From assembly GCA_039805565.1 (NCBI GenBank), contig JBDLTZ010000323.1:1-29179 (forward strand): 29,179 nucleotides of DNA. Direction: 5' to 3'. Every line of letters starts with the position of its first letter. Positions within the stretch are counted from its first letter, which is position 1. Of this stretch, positions 22,366 through 29,179 are shown piece by piece. The translations under genes and the position numbers were made by a program. Below the pieces are notes generated by a model that saw nothing but the letters and a program-made list of their open reading frames with translations, was not told the origin of the DNA and ran no database searches. Source of the DNA: CALJIC01 sp039805565 (GTDB taxonomy: Bacteria; Chloroflexota; Chloroflexia; Chloroflexales; Roseiflexaceae).

Positions 22366-24393
22366 CTAGATCGGATGCAACGAGTGGAGGTCCGTGTATG
22401 TTGAGCTTCGTCTCGGCGTGCTGATGGCGTCCATGTACTGTTTGATCTGCACGAGCCGCTCGAAGGATGCAGTGCGGTCGGCCTCGTCGTCTGCCTCGGC
22501 CACCTCGCGGCTGATGCGGTCTTTCCAGCGCTTGGCGAGACCCTGCTGCAGGATTGTAGCACATTCCAGGGCATCATTCACGAAGCGGTATGATTGCGGT
22601 TGCGGCAGCTCGACGGCCAGGGCGCGGCGGGCGTGCGGGGCGAGCGCCTCGCCAAGGGCCTCCACCCAGGGCTCCGGGTCTGTGCCGGCCGGCTCGCGGC
22701 ACCAGGCCTCCCAGGCGGCGCGGTGCTCCACGCGCGCGAACAGCTCGGTGGTGTCGCCTGCGATCAGATCTTGGACGAGCGGGAACGGCCCGAGGTCGCG
22801 CCGGAGCTTCTCCTCCACCGCGGCGCGCACCGCCGGGTACCGCAGCATGAGCCCGAGCAGGGCGTCCTCCTGGGCGGACCCGCCGGCCGGGGCCGCGCCT
22901 TGAGCCTTTGGCCGTGCGTCTTGAGCCTTCGGCTCCAGGCTTTGCGGCCGCTGCGTTTGGTGTGATGCCCCTCGGGGATCCGGCCGCTGCCCGCGTGGGT
23001 CCTGCTTTGTCCCGGCGATCGCGGCGAGCACGTGCTTTTCGTCTACATCTATTAAACGCGCCAGCTGCTGGATATGATGCGCCTGCTCCACCGGGCTGCC
23101 CACCTGCGCCAGCAGCGGCGCGAGCCGCTCCACCGCCTCGGCCTTGCCGCGCCCGGTGGTCAGGTCCAGCCCGGCGGTGAGCGCGCGGATGTAGAAGTCC
23201 ATCGCCGGTTTGGCGCCCGCCAGCAGCGCACGCCATGCCTCGGGGCTCTCCTGGATCACCTCGTCCGGGTCGCGCCCCTCGGGCAGCTCCAGGATCTTGA
23301 TCTCGACCTCGAGCTTGCGCTGGAACCCGACGATTCCCTGCGGCGAGGAGACCGCCACCAGGTCCCCCTCGGGGTTCTCCTGAAGGCTCTGGAGCCCCTT
23401 GAGGGTGGCGCGCACTCCGGCGGCGTCGGCGTCGAGCGCCAGGTAGACGGTGTGCGCCAGCTTCTTGACCAGCCCCACGTGCTCGCTGGTGAGGGCCGTG
23501 CCGAGCGGCGCCACCACGTTGCGGAAGCCGTACTGGTGAGCGATGATCACGTCGACGTACCCCTCGACGATCACGGTGGCGTCGGCGCTGCGGATGGCGT
23601 CGCGCGCCAGGTCCAGGCCGTACAGCACTTTGCTCTTGTCGAACAGCGGTGTCTGCGGCGAGTTCATGTACTTGGGCTGCTGGTCCCCCAGTGCGCGCCC
23701 GCCGAACCCGATCACCTCGCCCTTGACGTTGCGGATGGGGAACATCAGCCGGCCACGGAAGCGGTCGTAGTAGAGCGGCGCAGCAGGTTTCGAGGAGTCG
23801 TTGTGCTGCCCGGACTGCTGCGACCGTCCATCACGCCGGATGGCCAGCCCCGCCGCCTCCACGTCCTCGGGTGTGAACCCCCTGCGCTCGGTCAGGTAGC
23901 CTAGCAGCAGGCTCCACTCCTCGGGCGCGTAGCCGAGCTGGAACCCCTCGCTGGTCGGGTCATCGATCTTCCGCTTGGCGACGTAGGCGCGCGCCGGCTC
24001 GCCGCGCTGCGACTTCACCAGCATATGGCGGAAGAACGCTGCCGCCGCGGCGTTCACCTCCAGCAGCCGCGTGCGGAGCACATCGAGCTGCTGCTCCTCG
24101 TCGGTGCGCTCGCGGAGCTCCACGCCAGCTAGCCGGGCGAGCTGCTCGAGCGCCTCCTTGAACTCCAGCCCGTCCCGCCGCATGAGGAAGTCAAAGACCG
24201 TGCCGCTGGCCTTGCAGCCGAAGCAGTGGAAGCTCTGGCTATCCGGGAACACCGTGAAGGCAGGCGTGCGCGAGTTGGGGTGGAACGGGCAGAAGCCGAC
24301 GAAGTTCCGCCCCGCCTTCCGCAGCTGCACGGAGGACGAGATGAACTCGACGATGTCGATCTTCTCTTTGATCTGGTCGGTCACACCGTTCAT
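22366..24393 (-). CDS. dnaG: DNA primase
   Basis: The 675-residue product synthesises RNA primers for replication. The zinc-binding domain has Cys35, His38, Cys57 and Cys60 (FCPFH...FHCFGCK). The catalytic core includes RFRGRLMFPIRNVKGEVIGFGG and the TOPRIM motifs VIVEGYVDVI and YLALDADAAG. The C-terminal part (about 520-675) is a helicase-binding-like domain. It is preceded by an unusual Gln/Pro/Arg/Lys linker (about 470-503, GQRPDPRG...SLEPKAQDARPKAQG) encoded by repeat-like DNA. ATG 24393 is the only sensible start, yet no ribosome site precedes it: the heptad repeat abuts the start codon. A longer frame upstream simply translates that repeat. Located between dgt and rpoD. Confidence 0.95.
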   Translation of the reverse strand: MNGVTDQIKEKIDIVEFISSSVQLRKAGRNFVGFCPFHPNSRTPAFTVFPDSQSFHCFGCKASGTVFDFLMRRDGLEFKEALEQLARLAGVELRERTDEEQQLDVLRTRLLEVNAAAAAFFRHMLVKSQRGEPARAYVAKRKIDDPTSEGFQLGYAPEEWSLLLGYLTERRGFTPEDVEAAGLAIRRDGRSQQSGQHNDSSKPAAPLYYDRFRGRLMFPIRNVKGEVIGFGGRALGDQQPKYMNSPQTPLFDKSKVLYGLDLARDAIRSADATVIVEGYVDVIIAHQYGFRNVVAPLGTALTSEHVGLVKKLAHTVYLALDADAAGVRATLKGLQSLQENPEGDLVAVSSPQGIVGFQRKLEVEIKILELPEGRDPDEVIQESPEAWRALLAGAKPAMDFYIRALTAGLDLTTGRGKAEAVERLAPLLAQVGSPVEQAHHIQQLARLIDVDEKHVLAAIAGTKQDPRGQRPDPRGASHQTQRPQSLEPKAQDARPKAQGAAPAGGSAQEDALLGLMLRYPAVRAAVEEKLRRDLGPFPLVQDLIAGDTTELFARVEHRAAWEAWCREPAGTDPEPWVEALGEALAPHARRALAVELPQPQSYRFVNDALECATILQQGLAKRWKDRISREVAEADDEADRTASFERLVQIKQYMDAISTPRRSSTYTDLHSLHPI
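22890..22985 (-). repeat. Repeat-like DNA encoding the DnaG linker
   Basis: On the minus strand the unit AAGGCTCAAG occurs twice about 25 bases apart, preceded by GCCGAAGGCTC and GCCAAAGGCTC, and flanked by short inverted repeats (GCCGC/GCGGC). A similar motif, CTCAAGGCTCGCGGCTCAAG, occurs between genes at 17921-17940. The segment is in frame and lies exactly between the primase core and C-terminal domain. Confidence 0.5.
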
Positions 24394-24397
24394 AGGG

Positions 24398-24467
24398 CTG
24401 AGTGCTGAGTGCTGAGTGCTGAGTGCTGAGTGGGACTTCCTACCTTGCCCCTCAGCACTCAGCGCTC
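24398..24467. repeat. CTGAGTG heptad repeat hairpin between dgt and dnaG
   Basis: Five perfect CTGAGTG heptads (24398-24432) are followed by an 18-base loop and the complementary arm CTCAGCACTCAGCGCTC (24451-24467). The element fills nearly all of the 76 bases between the dgt stop TAA (24470-24472) and the dnaG start (24393). It is the same element and in the same relative place as the one at 8295-8357. Confidence 0.85.
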
Positions 24468-24469
24468 GG

Positions 24470-25543
24470 TTACGCGTCCCACGTGCGGGGCACGTACAGG
24501 TCATTGAACACTTTGATCGCGTAGCGGTCGGTCATGCCGGCGATGTAGTCCACCACTGCGCGCTCGGCCGACTCGCCACGCTCCTGGTTGATGCGGCGCA
24601 GGTCCTCGGGCAGCTGGTCCGGGCGCTCGCAGAAGTGGCGGTAGAGCAGGTCGATCATCAGCCGCACCTTGCCGTCGTCCTCCTTGGCGGCTGAGGTGAG
24701 GTAGACGCGCTGGTACATAAACTCGCGCAGTGCGTTGGTGGCGGCCAGCACGCCCGGGCTCATGGTGAGCACGCGCTCCTCAGGCGGCGTCCCCTCGCCG
24801 CTGGCCCACCAGTTGTTGTCGATCAGGTCGCAGATCATGGTGTTGATGCGCGCGGCGTGCGTGTCGCCCAGCGCGGCGATGACGTCGGCAGGCAGGTCCG
24901 CGGCGGTGATGATCCCGGCCCGGATGGCGTCGTCGATGTCGTGGTTGATGTAGGCCACGGCGTCGCACACCTTGATGATCTGCCCCTCGAGGGTGCTGGC
25001 GTTGCCCCAGGCGCGGGTGGTGATATCCCTGCGCGCCTTGGAGTGCATGTAGATGCCCTCGCGCACTTCGGCGGTGAGGTTGAGCCCCTGGCCGCCCTTG
25101 AGCAGCACTTCCACCACCCGCAGGCTCTGCTCGTTATGGCGAAACGAATGGCCCATGGCGTGCGAGAGTGCGCTCTCGCCGGCGTGGCCGAAGGGAGTGT
25201 GCCCCAGGTCGTGCCCCAGGCCGATCGCCTCCACCAGGTCCTCGTTCAGCCGCAGCGCCCGCGCCACCGTGCGCGCGATCTGCGTGACCTCGAGGGTGTG
25301 GGTCAGGCGCGTGCGGTAGTGGTCGCCGAGCGGGGCGATGAACACCTGGGTCTTGTGCTTGAGACGGCGGAAGGGCTTCGAGTGCAGGATGCGGTCGCGG
25401 TCGCGCTGGAAGCTGGTGCGTACCGGCGAGCTCTCCTCCGGCCGGTCGCGCGTGGCGGCGTCGCTGAAGGCCGCGAGCGGCGAGAGGCGGGCGCGCTCCT
25501 CGGCCTCGAGCCGGGAGCGGACGCTGGCGTGGGTAGGGGCCAT
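24470..25543 (-). CDS. dgt: dGTP triphosphohydrolase-like HD-domain protein
   Basis: The 357-residue product is an HD-superfamily phosphohydrolase of the dGTPase type, which cleaves dNTPs to nucleoside and triphosphate. Metal-binding residues are visible in RLTHTLEVTQIAR (His82), GHDLGHTPFGHAGE (His111, Asp112) and KVCDAVAYINHDIDDA. The N-terminal R-x-x-FQRDRDRILHSKPFRRLKHKTQVF signature is typical of the short (330-380 residue) bacterial dGTPase-like group. ATG 25543 is preceded by GGAGAGG with a 9-base gap. The dgt-dnaG-rpoD order is known from several Gram-positive and Chloroflexota genomes and links nucleotide pool control with replication. Confidence 0.92.
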   Translation of the reverse strand: MAPTHASVRSRLEAEERARLSPLAAFSDAATRDRPEESSPVRTSFQRDRDRILHSKPFRRLKHKTQVFIAPLGDHYRTRLTHTLEVTQIARTVARALRLNEDLVEAIGLGHDLGHTPFGHAGESALSHAMGHSFRHNEQSLRVVEVLLKGGQGLNLTAEVREGIYMHSKARRDITTRAWGNASTLEGQIIKVCDAVAYINHDIDDAIRAGIITAADLPADVIAALGDTHAARINTMICDLIDNNWWASGEGTPPEERVLTMSPGVLAATNALREFMYQRVYLTSAAKEDDGKVRLMIDLLYRHFCERPDQLPEDLRRINQERGESAERAVVDYIAGMTDRYAIKVFNDLYVPRTWDA

Positions 25544-25592
25544 CGGTTATGACCTCTCCAGATAACTGGGCCAGCGATCGTGGGTGGCGCGG

Positions 25593-25633
25593 TGATGACG
25601 GACGAGAGACGAAGGGCGGGCAACGAAGGGCGT
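25593..25633. repeat. ACGA-rich interspersed repeat
   Basis: The 119-base gap between the membrane-protein stop (25663) and the dgt start (25543) contains 'gatgacggacgagagacgaagggcgggcaacgaagggcg', built from GACGAAGG-like units. The same units occur at 9424-9536 and 28857-28945. No promoter is evident here. Confidence 0.45.
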
Positions 25634-25662
25634 CAGTCCTCGGCCTGTTGCATCTGCCCGAG

Positions 25663-26145
25663 CTACGCCGGCTCGGCCTCGGCGCGCGGCGCCTGCTCTC
25701 GCGGGGTGCCACGGGCCAGTGAGCGCTGCAGAGCCGTAGCCAGCCCGGCGATCAGGTGGATGACCACGACGGACTCGAAGTAGATGCGGTGGCCGATCTC
25801 GCCGGCCATCCGCTGCGCCTGCTCGGTGTCCGCGAAGCAGCTCACGAGGTTGAACGAGCCGTAGACGACCGTGCACGTCTCGTAGCGGGCGGCGAGGAAC
25901 GGCGCGAAGAAGTAGATGCAGAAGCAGACGAACGCGGCGACCCAGCGCTCGGAGGGGCGGGCGACGAACCAGCCCCAGAACATCGCGAAGGGGGCGGCGA
26001 AGACGATCCAGATCAAGGCGCGGATCTGGCCTTCGTCGTAGGGGAACGAAGTGGTGCCGCGGCTGTAGGTGGCCCATGCGGCGCCCGCACAGGCTGCGCC
26101 GAAGATCAGCAGAAAGGTCCGGAGATCAAACCGCGCCGACGTCAT
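25663..26145 (-). CDS. Small four-span membrane protein of unknown function
   Basis: A 160-residue protein with four predicted membrane segments: FLLIFGAACAGAAWATY, ALIWIVFAAPFAMFWGWFVA, WVAAFVCFCIYFFAPFLAARY and SVVVIHLIAGLATALQ. An outer or inner loop between spans 3 and 4 holds two of its Cys residues (CTVVYGSFNLVSCF). I do not recognise a family. ATG 26145 has AGGAG 6 bases upstream and a consensus -10 box at 26183-26188. It sits between the ferredoxin and dgt genes on the same strand, but with its own promoter and after a terminator. Confidence 0.75.
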   Translation of the reverse strand: MTSARFDLRTFLLIFGAACAGAAWATYSRGTTSFPYDEGQIRALIWIVFAAPFAMFWGWFVARPSERWVAAFVCFCIYFFAPFLAARYETCTVVYGSFNLVSCFADTEQAQRMAGEIGHRIYFESVVVIHLIAGLATALQRSLARGTPREQAPRAEAEPA

Positions 26146-26182
26146 GCCATGCTCCTCTGGTGGTTCCCTCGCCCAAGAGGAG

Positions 26183-26188
26183 ATTATA
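26183..26188 (-). promoter_or_regulatory. Consensus -10 box TATAAT before the membrane-protein gene
   Basis: The minus strand reads TATAAT 37 bases before the ATG at 26145, just downstream of the ferredoxin terminator. It is a perfect -10 match, but no -35 box is visible because the hairpin occupies that position. It may also drive dgt-dnaG-rpoD. Confidence 0.5.
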
Positions 26189-26199
26189 GCATAAACGCG

Positions 26200-26230
26200 C
26201 GGCGAGGGCCGGGTTGCCCGGCCCTCGCCG
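26200..26230 (-). terminator. 14-bp-arm terminator after the ferredoxin gene
   Basis: CGGCGAGGGCCGGG and its exact complement enclose a three-base loop, starting 9 bases after the ferredoxin stop. GCGTTTATG follows on the minus strand. The core equals the leader hairpin at 16371-16401. Confidence 0.75.
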
Positions 26231-26239
26231 TGCGGCCAG

Positions 26240-26476
<237 letters not shown>

Positions 26477-26510
26477 AGTGTGGTCTCCTTCTGAAATCTG
26501 CGTGGATGGA

Positions 26511-26525
26511 GTGTCGAACCGACAC
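26511..26525. promoter_or_regulatory. Inverted repeat GTGTCGAACCGACAC upstream of ferredoxin
   Basis: Six-base arms GTGTCG/CGACAC are separated by three bases, about 35 bases before the ferredoxin start codon and between it and the Crp/Fnr stop. It could be a regulator site or a leader hairpin; a candidate -10 box (TATCCT) lies just upstream on the minus strand. Confidence 0.3.
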
Positions 26526-26558
26526 CACGAGGATACCACACGCTGGTTAACGAGTCTG

Positions 26559-27254
26559 CTACTTTTGTTCCATATCGCGGACCGCCTCGTCGTCCGCGAT
26601 GCTCGCCAGCCCCTCGCGGTCTAGCACCACCACGCGCCCGCGCTCCAGCCGCACCAGCCCTTCCTGGGCTAGCCGCCGCAGGGCGCGCCCTGCGATCTCG
26701 CGCACGGTGCCGGTGCGCTCAGCGAGCTCCTGCTGGGTGAGCTCGGCCATGCCCTCGGCGGCCTCGTGCAGCAGCTGGCGCGCCAGGCGCTCGCGCACCG
26801 AGCGGAAGGCCAGGTCCTCCACCAGCACCACCAGGTCGCGCAGCTGCTCGGCCATCTCGCGCAGGGCGGCCAACGCCAGGTTGGGGTAGCGGCGCAGCAG
26901 GCCCAGCAGCGCGTCGCGCGGGAGGAGCAGGCAACGGACGGGGCTCATGGCGCGCGCCGTGGTGGGGTTCGGGCGCTCGTCGAACAGCGGCACGGCGTTG
27001 AAGTTCTCGCCGACGGCCACCATCGCCAGCACCTGCTCGCGCCCGTCGGGGGCGGTGCGGGAGAGGCGCACACGCCCGCGCACCACGAAGAACATGCCCG
27101 CGGGCTGCTCGCCTTCGTAGATGATGTGCTCGCCCGGCCGGTAGTCGCGCACCTCCATCCGGCGCGCCACATCGGCCAGCGCGTGCGCGTCCAGCGCGGT
27201 GAAGAACGGGATCTCGCGGAGCTCGGCGGCGGTTATCATTGTTTTAACAGACAT
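26559..27254 (-). CDS. Crp/Fnr-family transcriptional regulator (second)
   Basis: The 231-residue product has a cyclic-nucleotide-binding-like beta-roll (GEHIIYEGEQPAGMFFVVRGRVRLSRTAPDGRE, then NFNAVPLFDERPNPTTARA) and a winged helix (ELTQQELAERTGTVREIAGRALRRLAQEGLVRLERG). The NAVPLFD...PNPTTARA segment, in place of the cAMP-binding GExx...RSA, resembles Dnr/Nnr-like and other non-cAMP members, so the effector is unknown. Met at 27254 is chosen because the frame upstream is part of a large inverted repeat; Met 27239 is also possible. Neither has a ribosome site. The gene is divergent from the M1-type peptidase. Confidence 0.88.
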   Translation of the reverse strand: MSVKTMITAAELREIPFFTALDAHALADVARRMEVRDYRPGEHIIYEGEQPAGMFFVVRGRVRLSRTAPDGREQVLAMVAVGENFNAVPLFDERPNPTTARAMSPVRCLLLPRDALLGLLRRYPNLALAALREMAEQLRDLVVLVEDLAFRSVRERLARQLLHEAAEGMAELTQQELAERTGTVREIAGRALRRLAQEGLVRLERGRVVVLDREGLASIADDEAVRDMEQK

Positions 27255-27255
27255 A

Positions 27256-27290
27256 ATGCGTGACGCGTACGCCTCGTACGCGCCACGCAT
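27256..27290. promoter_or_regulatory. 16-bp-arm inverted repeat abutting the Crp/Fnr start
   Basis: ATGCGTGACGCGTACG (27256-27271) and CGTACGCGCCACGCAT (27275-27290) are complementary with one mismatch around a three-base loop. It ends one base before the start codon at 27254. It may be an autoregulatory site or a leader hairpin; each arm also contains the self-complementary ACGCGT or CGTACG. Confidence 0.55.
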
Positions 27291-27358
27291 CACGCCTGGC
27301 ACTGCGTCTCTTCATCTAGGTCTCAGTATACCACGCCCCTGGCCGCTTCCAGGTACAC

Positions 27359-27364
27359 TATACT
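27359..27364 (+). promoter_or_regulatory. -10 box TATACT before the M1 peptidase gene
   Basis: TATACT matches the -10 consensus at 5 of 6 positions and lies 25 bases before the ATG at 27389, just ahead of the AAAGGAA ribosome site. No clear -35 box is seen in the GC-rich segment upstream. Confidence 0.45.
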
Positions 27365-27388
27365 TCATGCTAGAAAGGAACGATACCT

Positions 27389-28855
27389 ATGCCCCGCCTT
27401 CTCGCACTGATCCTTGCGGCGCTGCTCGTCGCAATCCCCGCCGCGCCGCTGCGCGCCCAGGAAACCAATGACGCCCAGGTGCATGCCCCGGCGATGGTGC
27501 CCGCGGCCCGCGGCGACCTGACGCGCGCCGCCGAGTGGAACAGCTACACGATCGACGCGGCGATTGACCCCACGCGGCGCACGCTCAGCGGCCGCATGCA
27601 GGTGGCCTACACCAACCGCCAGCAGGTCCCGCTTGACCGGGTCTATTTCTACCTGTACCCCAACCTGCGCGAGTTCCGCGGGCGCCTGGATGTCTCGGGT
27701 GTCACAGTGGACGGCGCCGCGGCCCAGATGGCCCTCGAGGGCGGCCGCTTCCTGCTGCGCGTGAGCCTGCCGCGGCCGCTTGACCCCGGCGCCCGCGCGA
27801 CGATCGGCATGAGCTTCACGGCCAGGGCGCCCGTGAACGCCAGCCGGAGCGCCTACGGCGCCTACAACCTCGAGGCTGGTGTCTTCGCGCTGGCGTCGGC
27901 CTACCCGATCCTCGGCATCATCCGCGACGGCGCGTGGGTCACGGAGCGCCCGAGCGCCCGTGGCGACTTCGTGAACAGCGAGACGGCGCTCTACGAGGCC
28001 ACGCTGAGCGCCCCTGCCGACTGGACGCTGGTCACGAGCGGCGTGGTGGCGGATGGGCGGCTCGACGGCGGCCGGCAGACGGCGCGCGTCGTGACCGGGC
28101 CGCAGCGCGAGCTGGCGATCACGCTGGTGCAGCTCCAGTCGGCCAGCGCGCAGGTGGACGGCACGCGCGTCACCTCGTACTTCCGCGCCGAGCACGCCCG
28201 GGCGGGGCAGGTGGCGCTCCAGGCGGCGGCCGACGCGCTGCGGGCCTTCAACGAGCGCTTCGGGCGCTACCCGTTCGCCGAGCTGGACGTGGTGCAGATC
28301 GAGGCGCGCTCCTTCCTCGGCGTCGAGTACCCGGGGCTGGTGATGATCGACCGGCGGCTGTACGAGCGCAGTCAGTGGCTGGAGATCACGGTGGCGCACG
28401 AGGTGGGGCACCAGTGGTGGTACAGCACGGTGGGCAACGACGTGCAGCGCGAGGCCTGGCTGGACGAGGGGCTGACGAGCTACGCGCAGGTGATCTACCA
28501 GGAGGAGGTCCACGGCGCGGCCGCGGCTGAGGGCGAGCTCCAGGACTTCCGCGATCGCTACGAGGCTCTGCGCGAGGCCGGGCGGGACGGGGTGGTGTCG
28601 CGCCCGGTGACGGCGTTCCGCGGCAACTACGTCGGCCTGGTGTACGCCAAGGGGGCGCTGTTCTTCCAGGCGCTGCGTGAGGAGATCGGCGAGGAGGCGT
28701 TCGATCGCTTCCTGAAGGGCTACTACGACACCCACCGCTATGGGCGCGTGTCCGGCGCCGAGCTGATGGGCGCAGCCGAGTACGCCTGCGGCTGTGAGCT
28801 CGACGCGCTCTACCGCGACTGGATCACCACTGGGGCGCGGGTGGCGATTCCCTGA
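27389..28855 (+). CDS. Secreted M1-family metallopeptidase
   Basis: The 488-residue product has a signal peptide (MPRLLALILAALLVAIPAAPLRAQ) and an N-terminal beta-sandwich (SYTIDAAIDPTRRTLSGRMQVAYTN). A gluzincin catalytic domain follows. The zinc site is HEVGH (337-341) with the third ligand Glu360 exactly 18 residues later (REAWLDEGLTSY). The GAMEN exopeptidase motif of classical M1 aminopeptidases is replaced by FLGVEYPG, as in shorter bacterial homologues, so aminopeptidase activity is likely but not certain. Classical M1 enzymes are 600-900 residues; the C-terminal helical domain is absent here. ATG 27389 is preceded by AAAGGAA and TATACT. It is divergent from a Crp/Fnr gene. Confidence 0.92.
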   Translation: MPRLLALILAALLVAIPAAPLRAQETNDAQVHAPAMVPAARGDLTRAAEWNSYTIDAAIDPTRRTLSGRMQVAYTNRQQVPLDRVYFYLYPNLREFRGRLDVSGVTVDGAAAQMALEGGRFLLRVSLPRPLDPGARATIGMSFTARAPVNASRSAYGAYNLEAGVFALASAYPILGIIRDGAWVTERPSARGDFVNSETALYEATLSAPADWTLVTSGVVADGRLDGGRQTARVVTGPQRELAITLVQLQSASAQVDGTRVTSYFRAEHARAGQVALQAAADALRAFNERFGRYPFAELDVVQIEARSFLGVEYPGLVMIDRRLYERSQWLEITVAHEVGHQWWYSTVGNDVQREAWLDEGLTSYAQVIYQEEVHGAAAAEGELQDFRDRYEALREAGRDGVVSRPVTAFRGNYVGLVYAKGALFFQALREEIGEEAFDRFLKGYYDTHRYGRVSGAELMGAAEYACGCELDALYRDWITTGARVAIP

Positions 28856-28856
28856 C

Positions 28857-28945
28857 GACGGACGACGGATGAAGGATCAAAGACTACCGATGGTGGTCTC
28901 TGATCCTTCGTCTGTGGTCGGTGGTCGGTGGTCTGTCGTCTCTAG
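28857..28945. repeat. GACGACGG/GGTCGGTGGTC interspersed repeat, possible bidirectional terminator
   Basis: The gap between the convergent M1 peptidase (stop 28855) and the reductase (stop 28942) is a long imperfect inverted repeat. 'ggatgaaggatcaaagac' on the left pairs loosely with 'gtctctgatccttcgtct' on the right. Tandem GGTCGGT units make up the right flank. The stem can serve both genes as terminator. Related units occur inside the Agl23-like gene at 9424-9536. Confidence 0.65.
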
Positions 28946-29179
28946 GACCCCTGGATCACCTCGAGCATCTCGGCCACGCGGGTGACCTTGACGCGCGGGC
29001 GGCCCTGCGCGGTGCCGCGGCTGGTCTCGTGCTCGTTGAGCCTCTTCCAGCCGTCCAGCATCACGAAGTCCGGCTTGCGCTCACGCAGCAGCGCCACTAC
29101 CAGCTCCGGGTCGCGCCGGTCGTCGGCGATCCCCGGCAGCTCGGCCAGGTCCTCGATCATCGACGCGACGGTGGCGACG
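28942..29179 (-). CDS. Ferredoxin-NADP reductase (FprA/adrenodoxin-reductase type), C-terminal part
   Basis: The frame is open to the right edge, so only the last 78 residues are visible (VATVASMIEDLAELPG...). The segment DGWKRLNEHETSRGTAQGRPRVKVTRVAEML closely resembles the conserved C-terminus of FprA/adrenodoxin-reductase-like FAD proteins, where a Trp-x-x-Leu/Ile-x-x-x-E-x-x-x-G pattern ends in Gly-Arg-x-Arg-Val-Lys. Those enzymes pass electrons between NADPH and ferredoxin. The 7Fe ferredoxin at 26240-26476 is an obvious potential partner. The identification is from pattern recall and the N-terminal nucleotide-binding domains are outside the window. Confidence 0.75.
   Translation of the reverse strand, partial: VATVASMIEDLAELPGIADDRRDPELVVALLRERKPDFVMLDGWKRLNEHETSRGTAQGRPRVKVTRVAEMLEVIQGS

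Noticed and set aside
24393..24504. N-terminal extension of DnaG by 37 residues
   Set aside because: The extra residues translate the heptad repeat (HSALSTQHSALS) and the end of dgt in another frame, and the zinc domain begins normally after ATG 24393.

Overview
The window is high-GC bacterial chromosome that most resembles Chloroflexota (Chloroflexia-like). This is inferred from gene content: a pair of Agl23/TIGR03663-type membrane proteins, a secreted protein with 'YWxxNGGLxxFGYP' repeats, secreted proteins with Pro/Thr/Ala-rich linkers, a dgt-dnaG-rpoD cluster, and many short interspersed hairpin repeats. The nucleotide sequence alone does not name the species. Nearly all of it is coding, no gene-free stretch exceeds about 230 bases, and I see no tRNA, rRNA, CRISPR array, insertion sequence or phage gene.

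Layout. 1-1659 (+): the 3' part of a thermolysin-type (M4) protease with thrombospondin type 3 calcium-binding repeats. 1792-2949 (-): a secreted protein with FGYP repeats. 3128-4510 (+): an RlmD-family rRNA uracil methyltransferase lacking its Fe-S cysteines. 4597-12866 (-): a five-gene same-strand block, in transcription order DUF3054 membrane protein, histidine phosphatase, Crp/Fnr regulator, and two Agl23-like multi-pass proteins, the second fused to a C-terminal NHL propeller. 13096-15111 (+): a secreted GH5 endoglucanase with two nearly identical CBM2 modules. 15291-16352 (-): a membrane-anchored metallophosphoesterase. 16515-17924 (+): a LytR-CpsA-Psr cell-wall ligase. 17961-20480 (-): a J-domain protein with one membrane span and an outer lectin-like domain, followed by a GH5-like lipoprotein whose ribosome site lies in the end of the J-protein gene. 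20614-25543 (-): dgt, dnaG and rpoD, the macromolecular-synthesis cluster, closed by a clear intrinsic terminator. 25663-26476 (-): a small membrane protein and a 7Fe ferredoxin. 26559-27254 (-): a second Crp/Fnr regulator. 27389-28855 (+): a secreted M1-type metallopeptidase. 28942-29179 (-): the C-terminal end of a ferredoxin-NADP reductase.

How the genes fit together. Secreted or surface carbohydrate and protein degradation (GH5 endoglucanase, GH5-like lipoprotein, M4 and M1 peptidases) sits beside envelope functions (LCP ligase, metallophosphoesterase, Agl23-like proteins) and replication/transcription housekeeping.

The most unusual signals are (i) short repeat families that occur both between genes and in frame inside linkers of conserved proteins, with one heptad repeat abutting the TAA stop of two unrelated genes; (ii) the J-domain/transmembrane/lectin protein coupled to a GH5 lipoprotein; (iii) the Agl23-NHL fusion next to its paralogue and a Crp regulator; and (iv) an RlmD-like enzyme with no Fe-S cysteines and an acidic insert.
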